Below, in pieces: positions 51,624-59,181 of a stretch of 64,000 nt of DNA. Location: positions 1 to 64,000 of the forward strand of contig JAFZGJ010000070.1 of NCBI GenBank assembly GCA_017555455.1, given 5' to 3'. Every line of letters begins with the position of its first letter. Position 1 is the stretch's first letter. The notes beneath the pieces are model-generated. The model had not been told where the DNA came from. It did no database searches and saw only the letters and a program-made list of their open reading frames with translations. This DNA is from Lachnospiraceae bacterium. Its GTDB lineage: Bacteria > Bacillota > Clostridia > Lachnospirales > Lachnospiraceae. Made by a program: the position numbers and the translations under genes.

Positions 51624-51806
51624 ATGTGTACCATGACAGATTCAATATTTTTAATTTTTCTAATACTTTCAAATCTCATTTTAATTGGCATCTGTTGTTC
51701 AATCTATATTTTTAAAGCCATAACCCAGTGCTTGAATAACATAACAGATGCAGCAGTCAAAGAAATGAGTTTAACCACCCACACCACCACCTCCAAAGAA
51801 GACTAA
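51624..51806 (+). CDS. Small single-pass membrane protein, 60 aa
   Basis: A 25-residue hydrophobic segment (IFLIFLILSNLILIGICCSI) is followed by a polar Thr-rich tail. AAAGGAG gives good start support. Function is unknown; size is typical of small membrane regulators or toxins, but nothing identifies it as one. Confidence 0.6.
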   Translation: MCTMTDSIFLIFLILSNLILIGICCSIYIFKAITQCLNNITDAAVKEMSLTTHTTTSKED

Positions 51807-52192
51807 AATCATCAGGAGGAAGTAGAGGTAAGAACACCACTATTACGAATTAGTACCAAAACCTCAGGAGGATAAACAAGGACGGGTAAAAGAGGAGGAT
51901 AGACAGGAGAGGGCAAGGAACCACCCATACCCCTCAAATCCTTAGTTTATCCTCCTTTTTCCATATCCTCCAATCAAAGGGGCGTAAGCATAGGGGCTTC
52001 GCCTCTTTCCAATCCTCCATACCACCCATACCACCAAACCAAACAATCTTCAATAACCACCCATACCAAACAATCCAATCAATTACACCAATCCACCATA
52101 CCCTTAATTTATCATCCTTTTTTTAAAATTTTAAACCAATCTTTTAAAAATAGTGTTATAATACAACAAATAGAAAGCGAGGAATTTAAAAC
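51807..52192. other. Non-coding interval with GGAGGATA and TTAGTTTATCCTCC words
   Basis: No gene is visible. The interval has GGAGGATAAAC and GGAGGATAGAC words (about 51869-51905), the 14-mer TTAGTTTATCCTCC at 51942-51955, and several ACCACCCATACC-type words (about 51920-52100). These recur in the other non-coding stretches of the region. Confidence 0.4.
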
Positions 52193-52822
52193 ATGAAACA
52201 TAGACTTTTATTATTAACCCTTATTTTAGGTTTATACCTATCCTTAAATGCCTGCAACAAACAATCCGAACCAACCCCAGAGACCGTACAGGAAGAAACA
52301 TCCGCTGTTGAAGAGACCACACCAGCAGAACCAACAGAACCAACAGAACCTATAGAAGAAACCACTTCCACAGAGAATAGTTTAGACGACAAAGCAATGA
52401 ACCCAGACTACAACAACCCTGAAGAGTATGCCGCAGACACAGAAGAAACCATAGCAGAATCTTCAAGTGGTTCAGGATTATCCTTTAATGTAGATATCCT
52501 AGATGAAACAGCTGAAGGTTACAAAAAAGATCTCGAAGCAGGTAGAATTACTCAGGAAACATATGACGTCTTAATGGGATTCTTAGAAGAAGCAGAGGCA
52601 TTAGCAGATGAAAATGGAGATTTTTCTCTTGATGAAGTTTATGAAAGCGCAGACGCCAAAAACGAATCCTCCACCAGCTCCAGCAGCGGATCTTACGAAT
52701 CCACTCCAGAAGCAGATGCCTGGTTAGCAGAGCACGGCACAAAAGGTGTAGAAGGCGCCAGCGTTCAAGGTATTCAGGAATTGCAGCACGATCCAAGTCT
52801 ATCCTGGATAAATTCAAACTAA
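52193..52822 (+). CDS. Small lipoprotein, acidic, 209 aa
   Basis: Lipobox LSLNAC at about residue 21 is followed by a PTEPTEPIEETT linker, an acidic region, a helical domain (TQETYDVLMGFLEEAEALAD) and a Ser-rich segment (SSTSSSSGSYES). It is surface-anchored by lipid. Function is unknown. Confidence 0.75.
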   Translation: MKHRLLLLTLILGLYLSLNACNKQSEPTPETVQEETSAVEETTPAEPTEPTEPIEETTSTENSLDDKAMNPDYNNPEEYAADTEETIAESSSGSGLSFNVDILDETAEGYKKDLEAGRITQETYDVLMGFLEEAEALADENGDFSLDEVYESADAKNESSTSSSSGSYESTPEADAWLAEHGTKGVEGASVQGIQELQHDPSLSWINSN

Positions 52823-52913
52823 GGTTCAGGTACGTGGTTCCAAGTTAGTATTACCCGATGTGTTTCCAGAACACATCCCATTCAATCAAACGCCGCAAGG
52901 CAAAAATTTTTAT

Positions 52914-52946
52914 ATACCAACGTTGTTTTTGAATCAACGTTGGTAT
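52914..52946 (+). terminator. Perfect 12-bp hairpin
   Basis: ATACCAACGTTG pairs with CAACGTTGGTAT; the loop has five Ts and ATTTAATTT follows. It could be a terminator in either direction. The rest of the 52823-53193 interval has no recognisable gene. Confidence 0.6.
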
Positions 52947-53193
52947 ATTTAATTTCATCACTATTAATTTGATATGGTATGTTCGGTAAATTCATGTTCA
53001 TCAAACAAATTATTATTCCCGCTCACATCCTTATTAATAGCATCACAGCTCATGGGCTATACAGCAGCTTATCACTCTAACAAACCATATATTTATAAAT
53101 ACACCTCCAACCCCAGTACAGACTCAATCTCCAGCATTCTTTTCAAGTGATTGTATAATTTAATATTTTTATTATTAGCTGGAGGATGTTAGG

Positions 53194-53274
53194 ATGCATT
53201 ACTCAAAACTTCCCAAAGAAAAATTTTATTTTCTTCCTGCATCGATTTGTAAAAATCCGTTTTCAGCATTATAA
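53194..53274 (+). CDS. 26-aa ORF, possible remnant of a replication-initiator gene
   Basis: GGAGGATGTTAGG precedes MHYSKLPKEKFYFLPASICK, which ends after six more residues. The opening loosely recalls the start of plasmid initiator or winged-helix proteins (LPKEKFY..LP), but is too short to prove it. It may be a leader peptide instead. Confidence 0.3.
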   Translation: MHYSKLPKEKFYFLPASICKNPFSAL

Positions 53275-53310
53275 TAATTATACAGGAGTAGGAAGAGGAA
53301 CCCATATTTA

Positions 53311-53526
53311 ATGTTTACCAAAAAGATAACCAAGCAGTCATACAACAAAGCAGAGCAGAAACCAATAATCCGTAGCAGTATTTGTACCGGTGAAAAAGTG
53401 GCTGGTTTCAAAGACCTGAAGACAGGTCACTTTACAGAAGTCATGGCAATCAAATCCAACAAAGACCTTGACAGTTTCTTGGAACAGTATGATATTGAAG
53501 TAGCAGAGATTAAAACGGAATATTAG
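53311..53526 (+). CDS. Conserved small protein, 71 aa
   Basis: The segment IIRSSICTGEKVAGFKDLKT is characteristic of a small protein I have the impression of seeing in Clostridia mobile elements. Its function is not established. GAAGAGG lies 12 bases before the start. It is alone in a long non-coding zone. Confidence 0.6.
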   Translation: MFTKKITKQSYNKAEQKPIIRSSICTGEKVAGFKDLKTGHFTEVMAIKSNKDLDSFLEQYDIEVAEIKTEY

Positions 53527-53759
53527 TTTAAATATGGAGGATAAACAGGACATCTTCCTTTAGTAATCCAAAATATTAGGAGGATAGACAGGGAATGGGT
53601 AGGTGACAAACACCAACCAATCTTTAACAATCCAAAATTTTAAGAGGATAAGCAGAGGTGACAAGCAGAGCAGCATCTTTAGTTTATCTTCTTTTTATTT
53701 TCTGACATGACGGATATCAAGAAACAGCAAACCCAAGTAAAAGAACAACCACTCCAAGT

Positions 53760-55200
53760 AAAAGAACACCAACCATTAGTTTATCCTCCAAAACCACCAT
53801 GAACCTTATTTTAATATCCTCCAATGCATCAAAATCCCCTTTTAGACCTATTCTTCACATACATATTTTTGAAACATTGTCCTAAAAAACCACCAACAGT
53901 AACTAAAATTTATAATACCTTAAAATCCTTTTCAGACCTATATTAAAAAATTCCAATGGGAATTAAACGATTTTCAGACTTCTAAAAACACCCTAAGCAG
54001 TGTCGATTTTTAGCCTTTAACATTTGTAAAAAATTTGCAGACATTTCACTATACATTGGGGTAAAATCAACATTTTCTTAAAAACCCAAACTTATCTGAG
54101 TATTTTATTGTAGTGAAAAACGGCTTTTTAACATCTGAAAATAAAGAACCAATAATTTGAAAAAGACGATTTCAAGCAGTATATACGAAATAGTTTATTT
54201 TTAATCCAGTAAGAAACCATAGAGCCGGGAGGAAACAGAAGGAAACAATAGCCAACAGGAGAAACAATAGCCAACAGAGATTAAAGACGAAAGCATAAGA
54301 AACAGAACAGTTACGGTTTATAGGAAGTATAAACCGATTTATAGAAATACTTACCATAGAATAAAATCTAAAAACATATCAAATCAAAGCAAAATCATAA
54401 CAGCAGGATAACAAAACATGCCAGACACGTGTAACAATCCTTAGTTTATCCTCCTCATACCAATTCTTTATAAATACCAAACCCTAACACAACCAATCCA
54501 AGCATATCACCAAGCTAAATACCCATATATTTCCAATTTTACCAACCATATTACCAATGTCGGTTAAGCATAGCCCCTCACATAGTCATACCTTAAAATT
54601 TTCAATAGGAATACATCACGGCAGAAAACACCCATAATCTTTCAAAGTAATAATTCATATTTTGTCTCATTTCTAACGATGTTACCAATGTCGGTTACGC
54701 ATTTACCCTCACAGAGTCATACCTAAAATTAAAAAACCACGATACCTCTAATTTGTGTTTATCCAACTAGAAAACCCAATTCTAATTCAGTAACCGTTTC
54801 ATAAGAAGCAGATGTCTCATTTAGTACAAGGCAATTACATTAACAGCTATTCAGAGGCTATTATCAAAAATAAATGAAAAACCATTTCAGGGTCAAACCA
54901 CTAACATTTCACGATTCAACATAATTCAGTTTAATAGGGTAGCTTTACATATAGTCATATCAGTCTAACAAAAAGTCAGCTCACTATTCATTGCTAATTT
55001 TTCAAGAAAAAATGAAAAGTTAAAGTTAGAAAAAATCTCTTTTCTTACCCTACTAAATGAAACAAACAAGTTTTTTCTCCGCTCACTATACCTATCACTT
55101 CATATCTATGTAGCAGTAGTAAAAATTCAATATTAAATGAAAACCCAAATCAAGAAAATCTCACCTGTTCGATGCAACTAAATGAAAAAAATGGTATTCA
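53760..55200 (+). other. Large conserved non-coding region, copy B
   Basis: It is colinear with 19840-21030 but slightly longer. Matching blocks are 53981-54011, 54042-54069, the ACCAATGTCGGTTA motif at about 54552 and again at 54685, GCAGATGTCTCATTTAGT at about 54808, and 55032-55095. Three ACTAAATGA words (one inverted) and the AAATGAAAA words fall at the same relative places. A tandem GAAACAATAGCCAACAG pair (about 54240-54280) lies where copy A has its own, different tandem array. No ORF is credible. Confidence 0.6.
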
Positions 55201-55315
55201 GAGTCGAATTTATGACTATTCAGTACCCGAGGTACCAATTCTAAAAATTTTAATTTTTGAAACATTAATTTTGAAAATCAGAACATTTCCGACCATTTTT
55301 TAAACCTTATGTAAA

Positions 55316-55379
55316 GAGCGATTTCAGTGGGTAGATTGTAGCAAGACCTTGTTTCAAGCATATGGGGTATTAGTATGTA
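55316..55379 (+). promoter_or_regulatory. Promoter-like repeat (member P5)
   Basis: CGATTTCAGTGGG is followed by CTTGTTTCAAGCATATGG and TAGTATGTA, nearly the same as the elements at 34222 and 41231. TTGTTT and TAGTAT are 16 bases apart. Confidence 0.5.
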
Positions 55380-55419
55380 TAAATTATTTAAAAATTAAAA
55401 ATTTCCATGGAAGGAGTGG

Positions 55420-55491
55420 ATGCATTTGAGAGTAGTAAAAGCATTGGAAACAAAATTAAGTTTAGTAAAGGAGGACAGAGAGGGATGTTAG
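55420..55491 (+). CDS. Candidate leader peptide, 23 aa
   Basis: MHLRVVKALETKLSLVKEDR and three more residues end with a TAG overlapping the ATG of the next gene by three positions (55485-55491). GGAAGGAG precedes it. The arrangement suggests translational coupling. Confidence 0.45.
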   Translation: MHLRVVKALETKLSLVKEDREGC

Positions 55492-55973
55492 TAGTCATAG
55501 CAAAAATTACAAATTCTAAAAATGAAGTTGAGGCTTGCAGGATACTAGATACAAATTCTAATGAAACAAGACTTATATCAGTAAAAAGAATTAAAGAAGC
55601 AATATTAAAAAATCCAAGTAATAGGATTAAAGGTTACAGACTTGTGGATGTAACGGATTACTTCAACGGTCAGTTAAGAAAACATATTATCAGAGAAAAG
55701 AGCAATACATATAATTTCACAAAATGTCCAAATCTTAACGGATCAGGTGAATTAAGAAACCCAGCAGATTCCAAATTATTAGTTTATGGAGGATGGAAAG
55801 GGTACGCAGAGTGTAAAAAACACTATCTTTACAATTACAAAGGTGAAGAAACAGTAGCAGACAGAGAACAGTTAGTAAAACTAATTAAGCAGAATTTAGT
55901 AAATGGGGCAGTTTACGACAGCATTAAAGACAGAATTGCAATCAGTGATGAATTGAACCATGAGAAACCATAA
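55485..55973 (+). CDS. Protein with a possible KIR-type module, 162 aa
   Basis: MLVVIAKITNSKNEVEACRI, a (V)KRIKEAI helix and GYRLVDVTDYFNG follow the order of the module in the 23-30 kb proteins, with low similarity. ATG 55485 follows AAAGGAGGACAGAGAGGG. The frame can be extended to 55407, but the first 26 residues overlap the leader peptide region. Function is unknown. Confidence 0.6.
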   Translation: MLVVIAKITNSKNEVEACRILDTNSNETRLISVKRIKEAILKNPSNRIKGYRLVDVTDYFNGQLRKHIIREKSNTYNFTKCPNLNGSGELRNPADSKLLVYGGWKGYAECKKHYLYNYKGEETVADREQLVKLIKQNLVNGAVYDSIKDRIAISDELNHEKP

Positions 55974-56005
55974 CACGTAGTAAACAAAAAAGGAGAATGA
56001 ACGCA

Positions 56006-56386
56006 ATGAAAAATTTAGTAAACAAATTAAAAGAAAAAAGAGTAGCAGTAGTAATTCTAATAGGAGCATGTGTGATGTTATTTGCTTTAGGAGTTTCTTT
56101 TGTAAATGAACAGGAAGAACAGGAATTATTAGCAGAAACCCCTTTAGCAGAAACATCCTACTGGTACAGTTTAGATAATTTTCCAAAATACAAATTGGAA
56201 GCAGCTGAAATAGTACAGGAACAGATGGAAGCCGGTGTATCAAAAGAAGAAGCATGTCAAATAGCCATTGACCAGACATCAGATAAGATTTATCAGGATT
56301 ATTTAGACTTTGCTAATGCAAACCCTGACTTGGGAGCAGATGAATGGAGTGCAGAGTTAGAAAAATATTTAGCAAGTAGACAGTAG
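56006..56386 (+). CDS. Membrane-anchored protein, 126 aa
   Basis: An N-terminal basic stretch and helix (VAVVILIGACVMLFALGVSF) anchor an extracellular helical domain (QEQMEAGVSKEEACQIAIDQ). ATG 56006 fits AAAGGAG spacing better than 55997. The EEAx helical pattern is also seen in the SH3-like protein at 57176 (ERGLTAEQAYNSIHNEF). Function is unknown. Confidence 0.7.
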   Translation: MKNLVNKLKEKRVAVVILIGACVMLFALGVSFVNEQEEQELLAETPLAETSYWYSLDNFPKYKLEAAEIVQEQMEAGVSKEEACQIAIDQTSDKIYQDYLDFANANPDLGADEWSAELEKYLASRQ

Positions 56387-56397
56387 GAGACAAGGTC

Positions 56398-56589
56398 ATG
56401 AGAAATAGAGAAGACATAGTTCAATTCAATAATAAAGCAGTTTATATTCCAGAACCACAGACACACCCTTTTGAGGGAGTACTTACAGAGACACCAGATG
56501 GGGTGGTTTACAGGAAGTTGGAGTATTTCAGAACACCAAGACAGCAGGAACCACCAAAAAACATAAGAAAAATAAATGTACTAGTTTAG
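56398..56589 (+). CDS. Small protein, 63 aa
   Basis: This polar protein is 12 bases after the preceding stop, with GTAGGAG upstream, so it belongs to the same operon. The family is unknown. Confidence 0.6.
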   Translation: MRNREDIVQFNNKAVYIPEPQTHPFEGVLTETPDGVVYRKLEYFRTPRQQEPPKNIRKINVLV

Positions 56590-56604
56590 AAAGGATATGA
56601 AGCA

Positions 56605-57096
56605 ATGAAAAAAAATCCAAAGAAACAAAAGAAACCAACCACATTCATAATTGGAGTGGTTTACAGCGATGATAATAAAATTGAAGCATTATCTCTTTAT
56701 GAAAGAGATTCTAAGAAAGGTTATTTACAATCCCTTAAGACAGTAACTGAGAGAGTGATACAAGGCGAAAATATTTTAGGAATTTCAATAAGAGAAGAAG
56801 TTAAGTTTAGTAATGCAATTCAAGATTTTGTGGTGAATAATTACCCCGTATTAGATATAGGAAATTTCAATTACATGAAATTAAATGTACTCAATGGAGC
56901 AGGACAGGTAATTTTCCCAGGAAAAGATGTAATCGTAGGAACCACAGTAGAAGAAGACGGAACAGAGTATTGCGTAGTAGTCAACAGTGATTACGAATTA
57001 AGGAAAGTTAAAAAGGAAGATGCAATCAAACAGAATTTAGTTGGTACATTCCGAGAAACAATTCTAAGAGTTTGTAATGAGCCAATGACATTATAG
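56605..57096 (+). CDS. Protein with a possible KIR-type module, 163 aa
   Basis: FIIGVVYSDDNKIEALSLYE, a helix and ILGISIREEVKFSNA follow the module pattern, with VIVGTTVEEDGTEYCVVVNS as a possible second beta unit. The N-terminus is lysine-rich. It is co-transcribed with its upstream neighbours. Function is unknown. Confidence 0.6.
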   Translation: MKKNPKKQKKPTTFIIGVVYSDDNKIEALSLYERDSKKGYLQSLKTVTERVIQGENILGISIREEVKFSNAIQDFVVNNYPVLDIGNFNYMKLNVLNGAGQVIFPGKDVIVGTTVEEDGTEYCVVVNSDYELRKVKKEDAIKQNLVGTFRETILRVCNEPMTL

Positions 57097-57175
57097 AAAA
57101 AACGGAAAACAATGGAAAACAATGGAAAGAAGTGAAAAGTGAAATTTTACACCTTATAGAAAGTGAGGGAACGAT

Positions 57176-58180
57176 ATGAGTAAAGGAAATGAGCATAGAG
57201 AGGAGAACAATAGCATGAATCCAACATTATTAAAGATTTTATTACCAATAATAGCAGTGGCTGGAGTAGGGTGTATAGGATATGGAGTTTATACTCTTCA
57301 AAACGCCAAAGAAAGTGAAGTGCAGCAAGCAGCCACACAAATAGAAATTCAGGTAAAAGATAATACACAAATTAAGAGTGAAACCGAAAAGCAGGTGGAG
57401 CAGGCAATGGAACAGCAAGCCCAAAGAAACCAACAAGTTTCAAAATTATATGAGAAGTTTAAGGAAGAATTGGTGTGTGATAAAAATACCTTTGTTTCCA
57501 AATATTCACAATATATGGAAAGAGGTTTAACAGCTGAACAAGCTTATAACAGCATACATAATGAATTTGCTAAAGAAAATCAAATTCAAAGAAATGAAGC
57601 CGGAGAAGTGGTAGCAGCTGAAACAGAATATGATGCAGAACTTCATAGTTTAGATGAAAATGTAGAAGAACCAATAGTAGAAGAAGTAACAGTGGTTGAA
57701 GAAACTGTTGTTGAGTATGAAGTATTAGAAATCAATCCTGAAGATATGTATGCATCTCAAAATGTAAATCTTAGAAATGGACCAAATGCCGAAGACTTTG
57801 ATAAAATTGGTGGTTTATCTTACGGAGACAAAGTTACAGTAGTTGGACTTGTAAAGAGTTATAAAGATGAAACTTGCTTATGGTATGAATTAAGTACTGG
57901 TGAATTTGTAAGTGGTGCTTATTTATTAAAAGAATTACCAAAACAAGAAGTTGTCAACAGTGGAAACCAAGGTGGAAACAGTGGAAGTGAACAGAGCCAG
58001 AGTGGACAGAGCCAGAGTTCAGGAAACAGTGGACAAGGAAACGGTGGACAGCAGAGCCAGATCAGTGGAAATGGAACAGGTGGATTTGTTTGTAGTAACA
58101 ATATGGGAGCTTTTAGTGGTAGACAATTACAACAAGCCAGTGCAGATTCCGGATATACAGGAGATGTAAGGTTGAATTAA
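57176..58180 (+). CDS. Membrane-anchored SH3-domain protein, 334 aa
   Basis: A helix near residues 18-40 (LLKILLPIIAVAGVGCIGYG) anchors it. A Gln/Glu-rich coiled coil, an EQAYNSIHNEF helical segment and an acidic stalk follow. A bacterial SH3 domain covers about 185-260 (ASQNVNLRNGPNAEDFDKIG, YGDKVTVVG, LWYELSTGEFVSGAYL). The C-terminus is a Ser/Gly/Gln-rich spacer. SH3 domains of this class usually bind cell-wall peptides. The start is preceded by GTGAGGGA. Confidence 0.8.
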   Translation: MSKGNEHREENNSMNPTLLKILLPIIAVAGVGCIGYGVYTLQNAKESEVQQAATQIEIQVKDNTQIKSETEKQVEQAMEQQAQRNQQVSKLYEKFKEELVCDKNTFVSKYSQYMERGLTAEQAYNSIHNEFAKENQIQRNEAGEVVAAETEYDAELHSLDENVEEPIVEEVTVVEETVVEYEVLEINPEDMYASQNVNLRNGPNAEDFDKIGGLSYGDKVTVVGLVKSYKDETCLWYELSTGEFVSGAYLLKELPKQEVVNSGNQGGNSGSEQSQSGQSQSSGNSGQGNGGQQSQISGNGTGGFVCSNNMGAFSGRQLQQASADSGYTGDVRLN

Positions 58181-58187
58181 TAACAAT

Positions 58188-58214
58188 GGAGATAGTTGGT
58201 TAACATCTATCTCC
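58188..58214 (+). terminator. Hairpin terminator
   Basis: GGAGATAG pairs with CTATCTCC (58188-58195 with 58207-58214). No clear T tract follows. Confidence 0.6.
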
Positions 58215-58241
58215 AAATCCATTTTAAGGAGGTTTGTTTCA

Positions 58242-59165
58242 ATGGCATATAAGAGTTTACAAGACTATTGCAATGAATTGATTGAACAAGGAGATAATTG
58301 GGGTCAGCAGCTACTTGATGAGTTCGGTAACGGTGATGGAATATATGAAGATGAATTAGGTATGTGGCATGCACCTAGTGATTTTGCATATGGAAGTGGT
58401 AAGAAGATTAAGTGGACATGTGATAAAAAACATACATGGGAGGCAACAATACTATCTAGAACTAATTGTAAAAGTAGATGTCCTTACTGTATAACATCTA
58501 GCACTTCTTATCCAGAACAATTTATATATTGGGGAATAAAAGTAATATATCCAAATACTCAAAACAGATATCATTTGTTTAAATCAGAAGAAAATTTACG
58601 AGGCTTTGAATATGATATATACATACCTGAATTAAAATTATTAATAGAATATTCTGGTGAAAAATGGCATGAAGGGAAAGAAGAAAGAGACCAGATGAAA
58701 AAAGAATTAGCAGAAAAAAATGGTTATCATTTCATAAAAATAATTGAGATTAAAGATAATAAAGAATATTTTGAGAAAAGTAGTATAAAGATTTGTACTA
58801 GAAAAGTGGATGTAGAAAAAATATTAGACTTTATTCTACATCAATTCAATCATTCCATAAATGAATTAGATTTAAAAGAAATAGAGTATTTGGCACGTGA
58901 ATATTCAAAAGGGAAAATAGAGTATGAGAAGAGTTTAGAATATTTATATTCAAACATGACTAAAGAATGGGATTATGAAAATAATTCATTAAAACCCTCA
59001 GAGATAACACCAGGATCTCATTATAAAGCACATTGGATTTGTGAAAAAGGACATAGGTGGCAAGTTCAAGTGCTATTTAGAACTAAGGATAATACAGGTT
59101 GCCCAGTTTGTCATCAAAACAAAATTAAAGCAAGAAGCAGAATAAATTATTTACCAACACTATAA
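58242..59165 (+). CDS. Zinc-ribbon / PD-(D/E)XK nuclease-like protein, 307 aa
   Basis: Two treble-clef zinc motifs of the DUF4379 type flank a nuclease-like core. The first is WTCDKKHTWEATILSRTNCK plus CPYC (about residues 64-88); the second is WICEKGHRWQVQVLFRTKDN plus CPVC near the end. Between them FEYDIYIPELKLLIEYSGEK then WHEG fits a PD-(D/E)XK core (D..(x)..E-Y-x-G-x-x-W-H). Such proteins occur in phages and ICEs, probably as DNA-cleaving or competition factors; activity is unproven. AAGGAGG precedes the start. Confidence 0.7.
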   Translation: MAYKSLQDYCNELIEQGDNWGQQLLDEFGNGDGIYEDELGMWHAPSDFAYGSGKKIKWTCDKKHTWEATILSRTNCKSRCPYCITSSTSYPEQFIYWGIKVIYPNTQNRYHLFKSEENLRGFEYDIYIPELKLLIEYSGEKWHEGKEERDQMKKELAEKNGYHFIKIIEIKDNKEYFEKSSIKICTRKVDVEKILDFILHQFNHSINELDLKEIEYLAREYSKGKIEYEKSLEYLYSNMTKEWDYENNSLKPSEITPGSHYKAHWICEKGHRWQVQVLFRTKDNTGCPVCHQNKIKARSRINYLPTL

Positions 59166-59181
59166 AAGGAGGATAAACAAT

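Noticed and set aside
52193..52392. Minus-strand ORF over the lipoprotein start
   Set aside because: It is a shadow of the acidic Pro/Thr linker of the plus-strand lipoprotein, which has a clear lipobox and start.
54172..54357. Minus-strand 61-codon ORF in the large non-coding region
   Set aside because: It is not present in the colinear copy at 20 kb, so it is unlikely to be coding.
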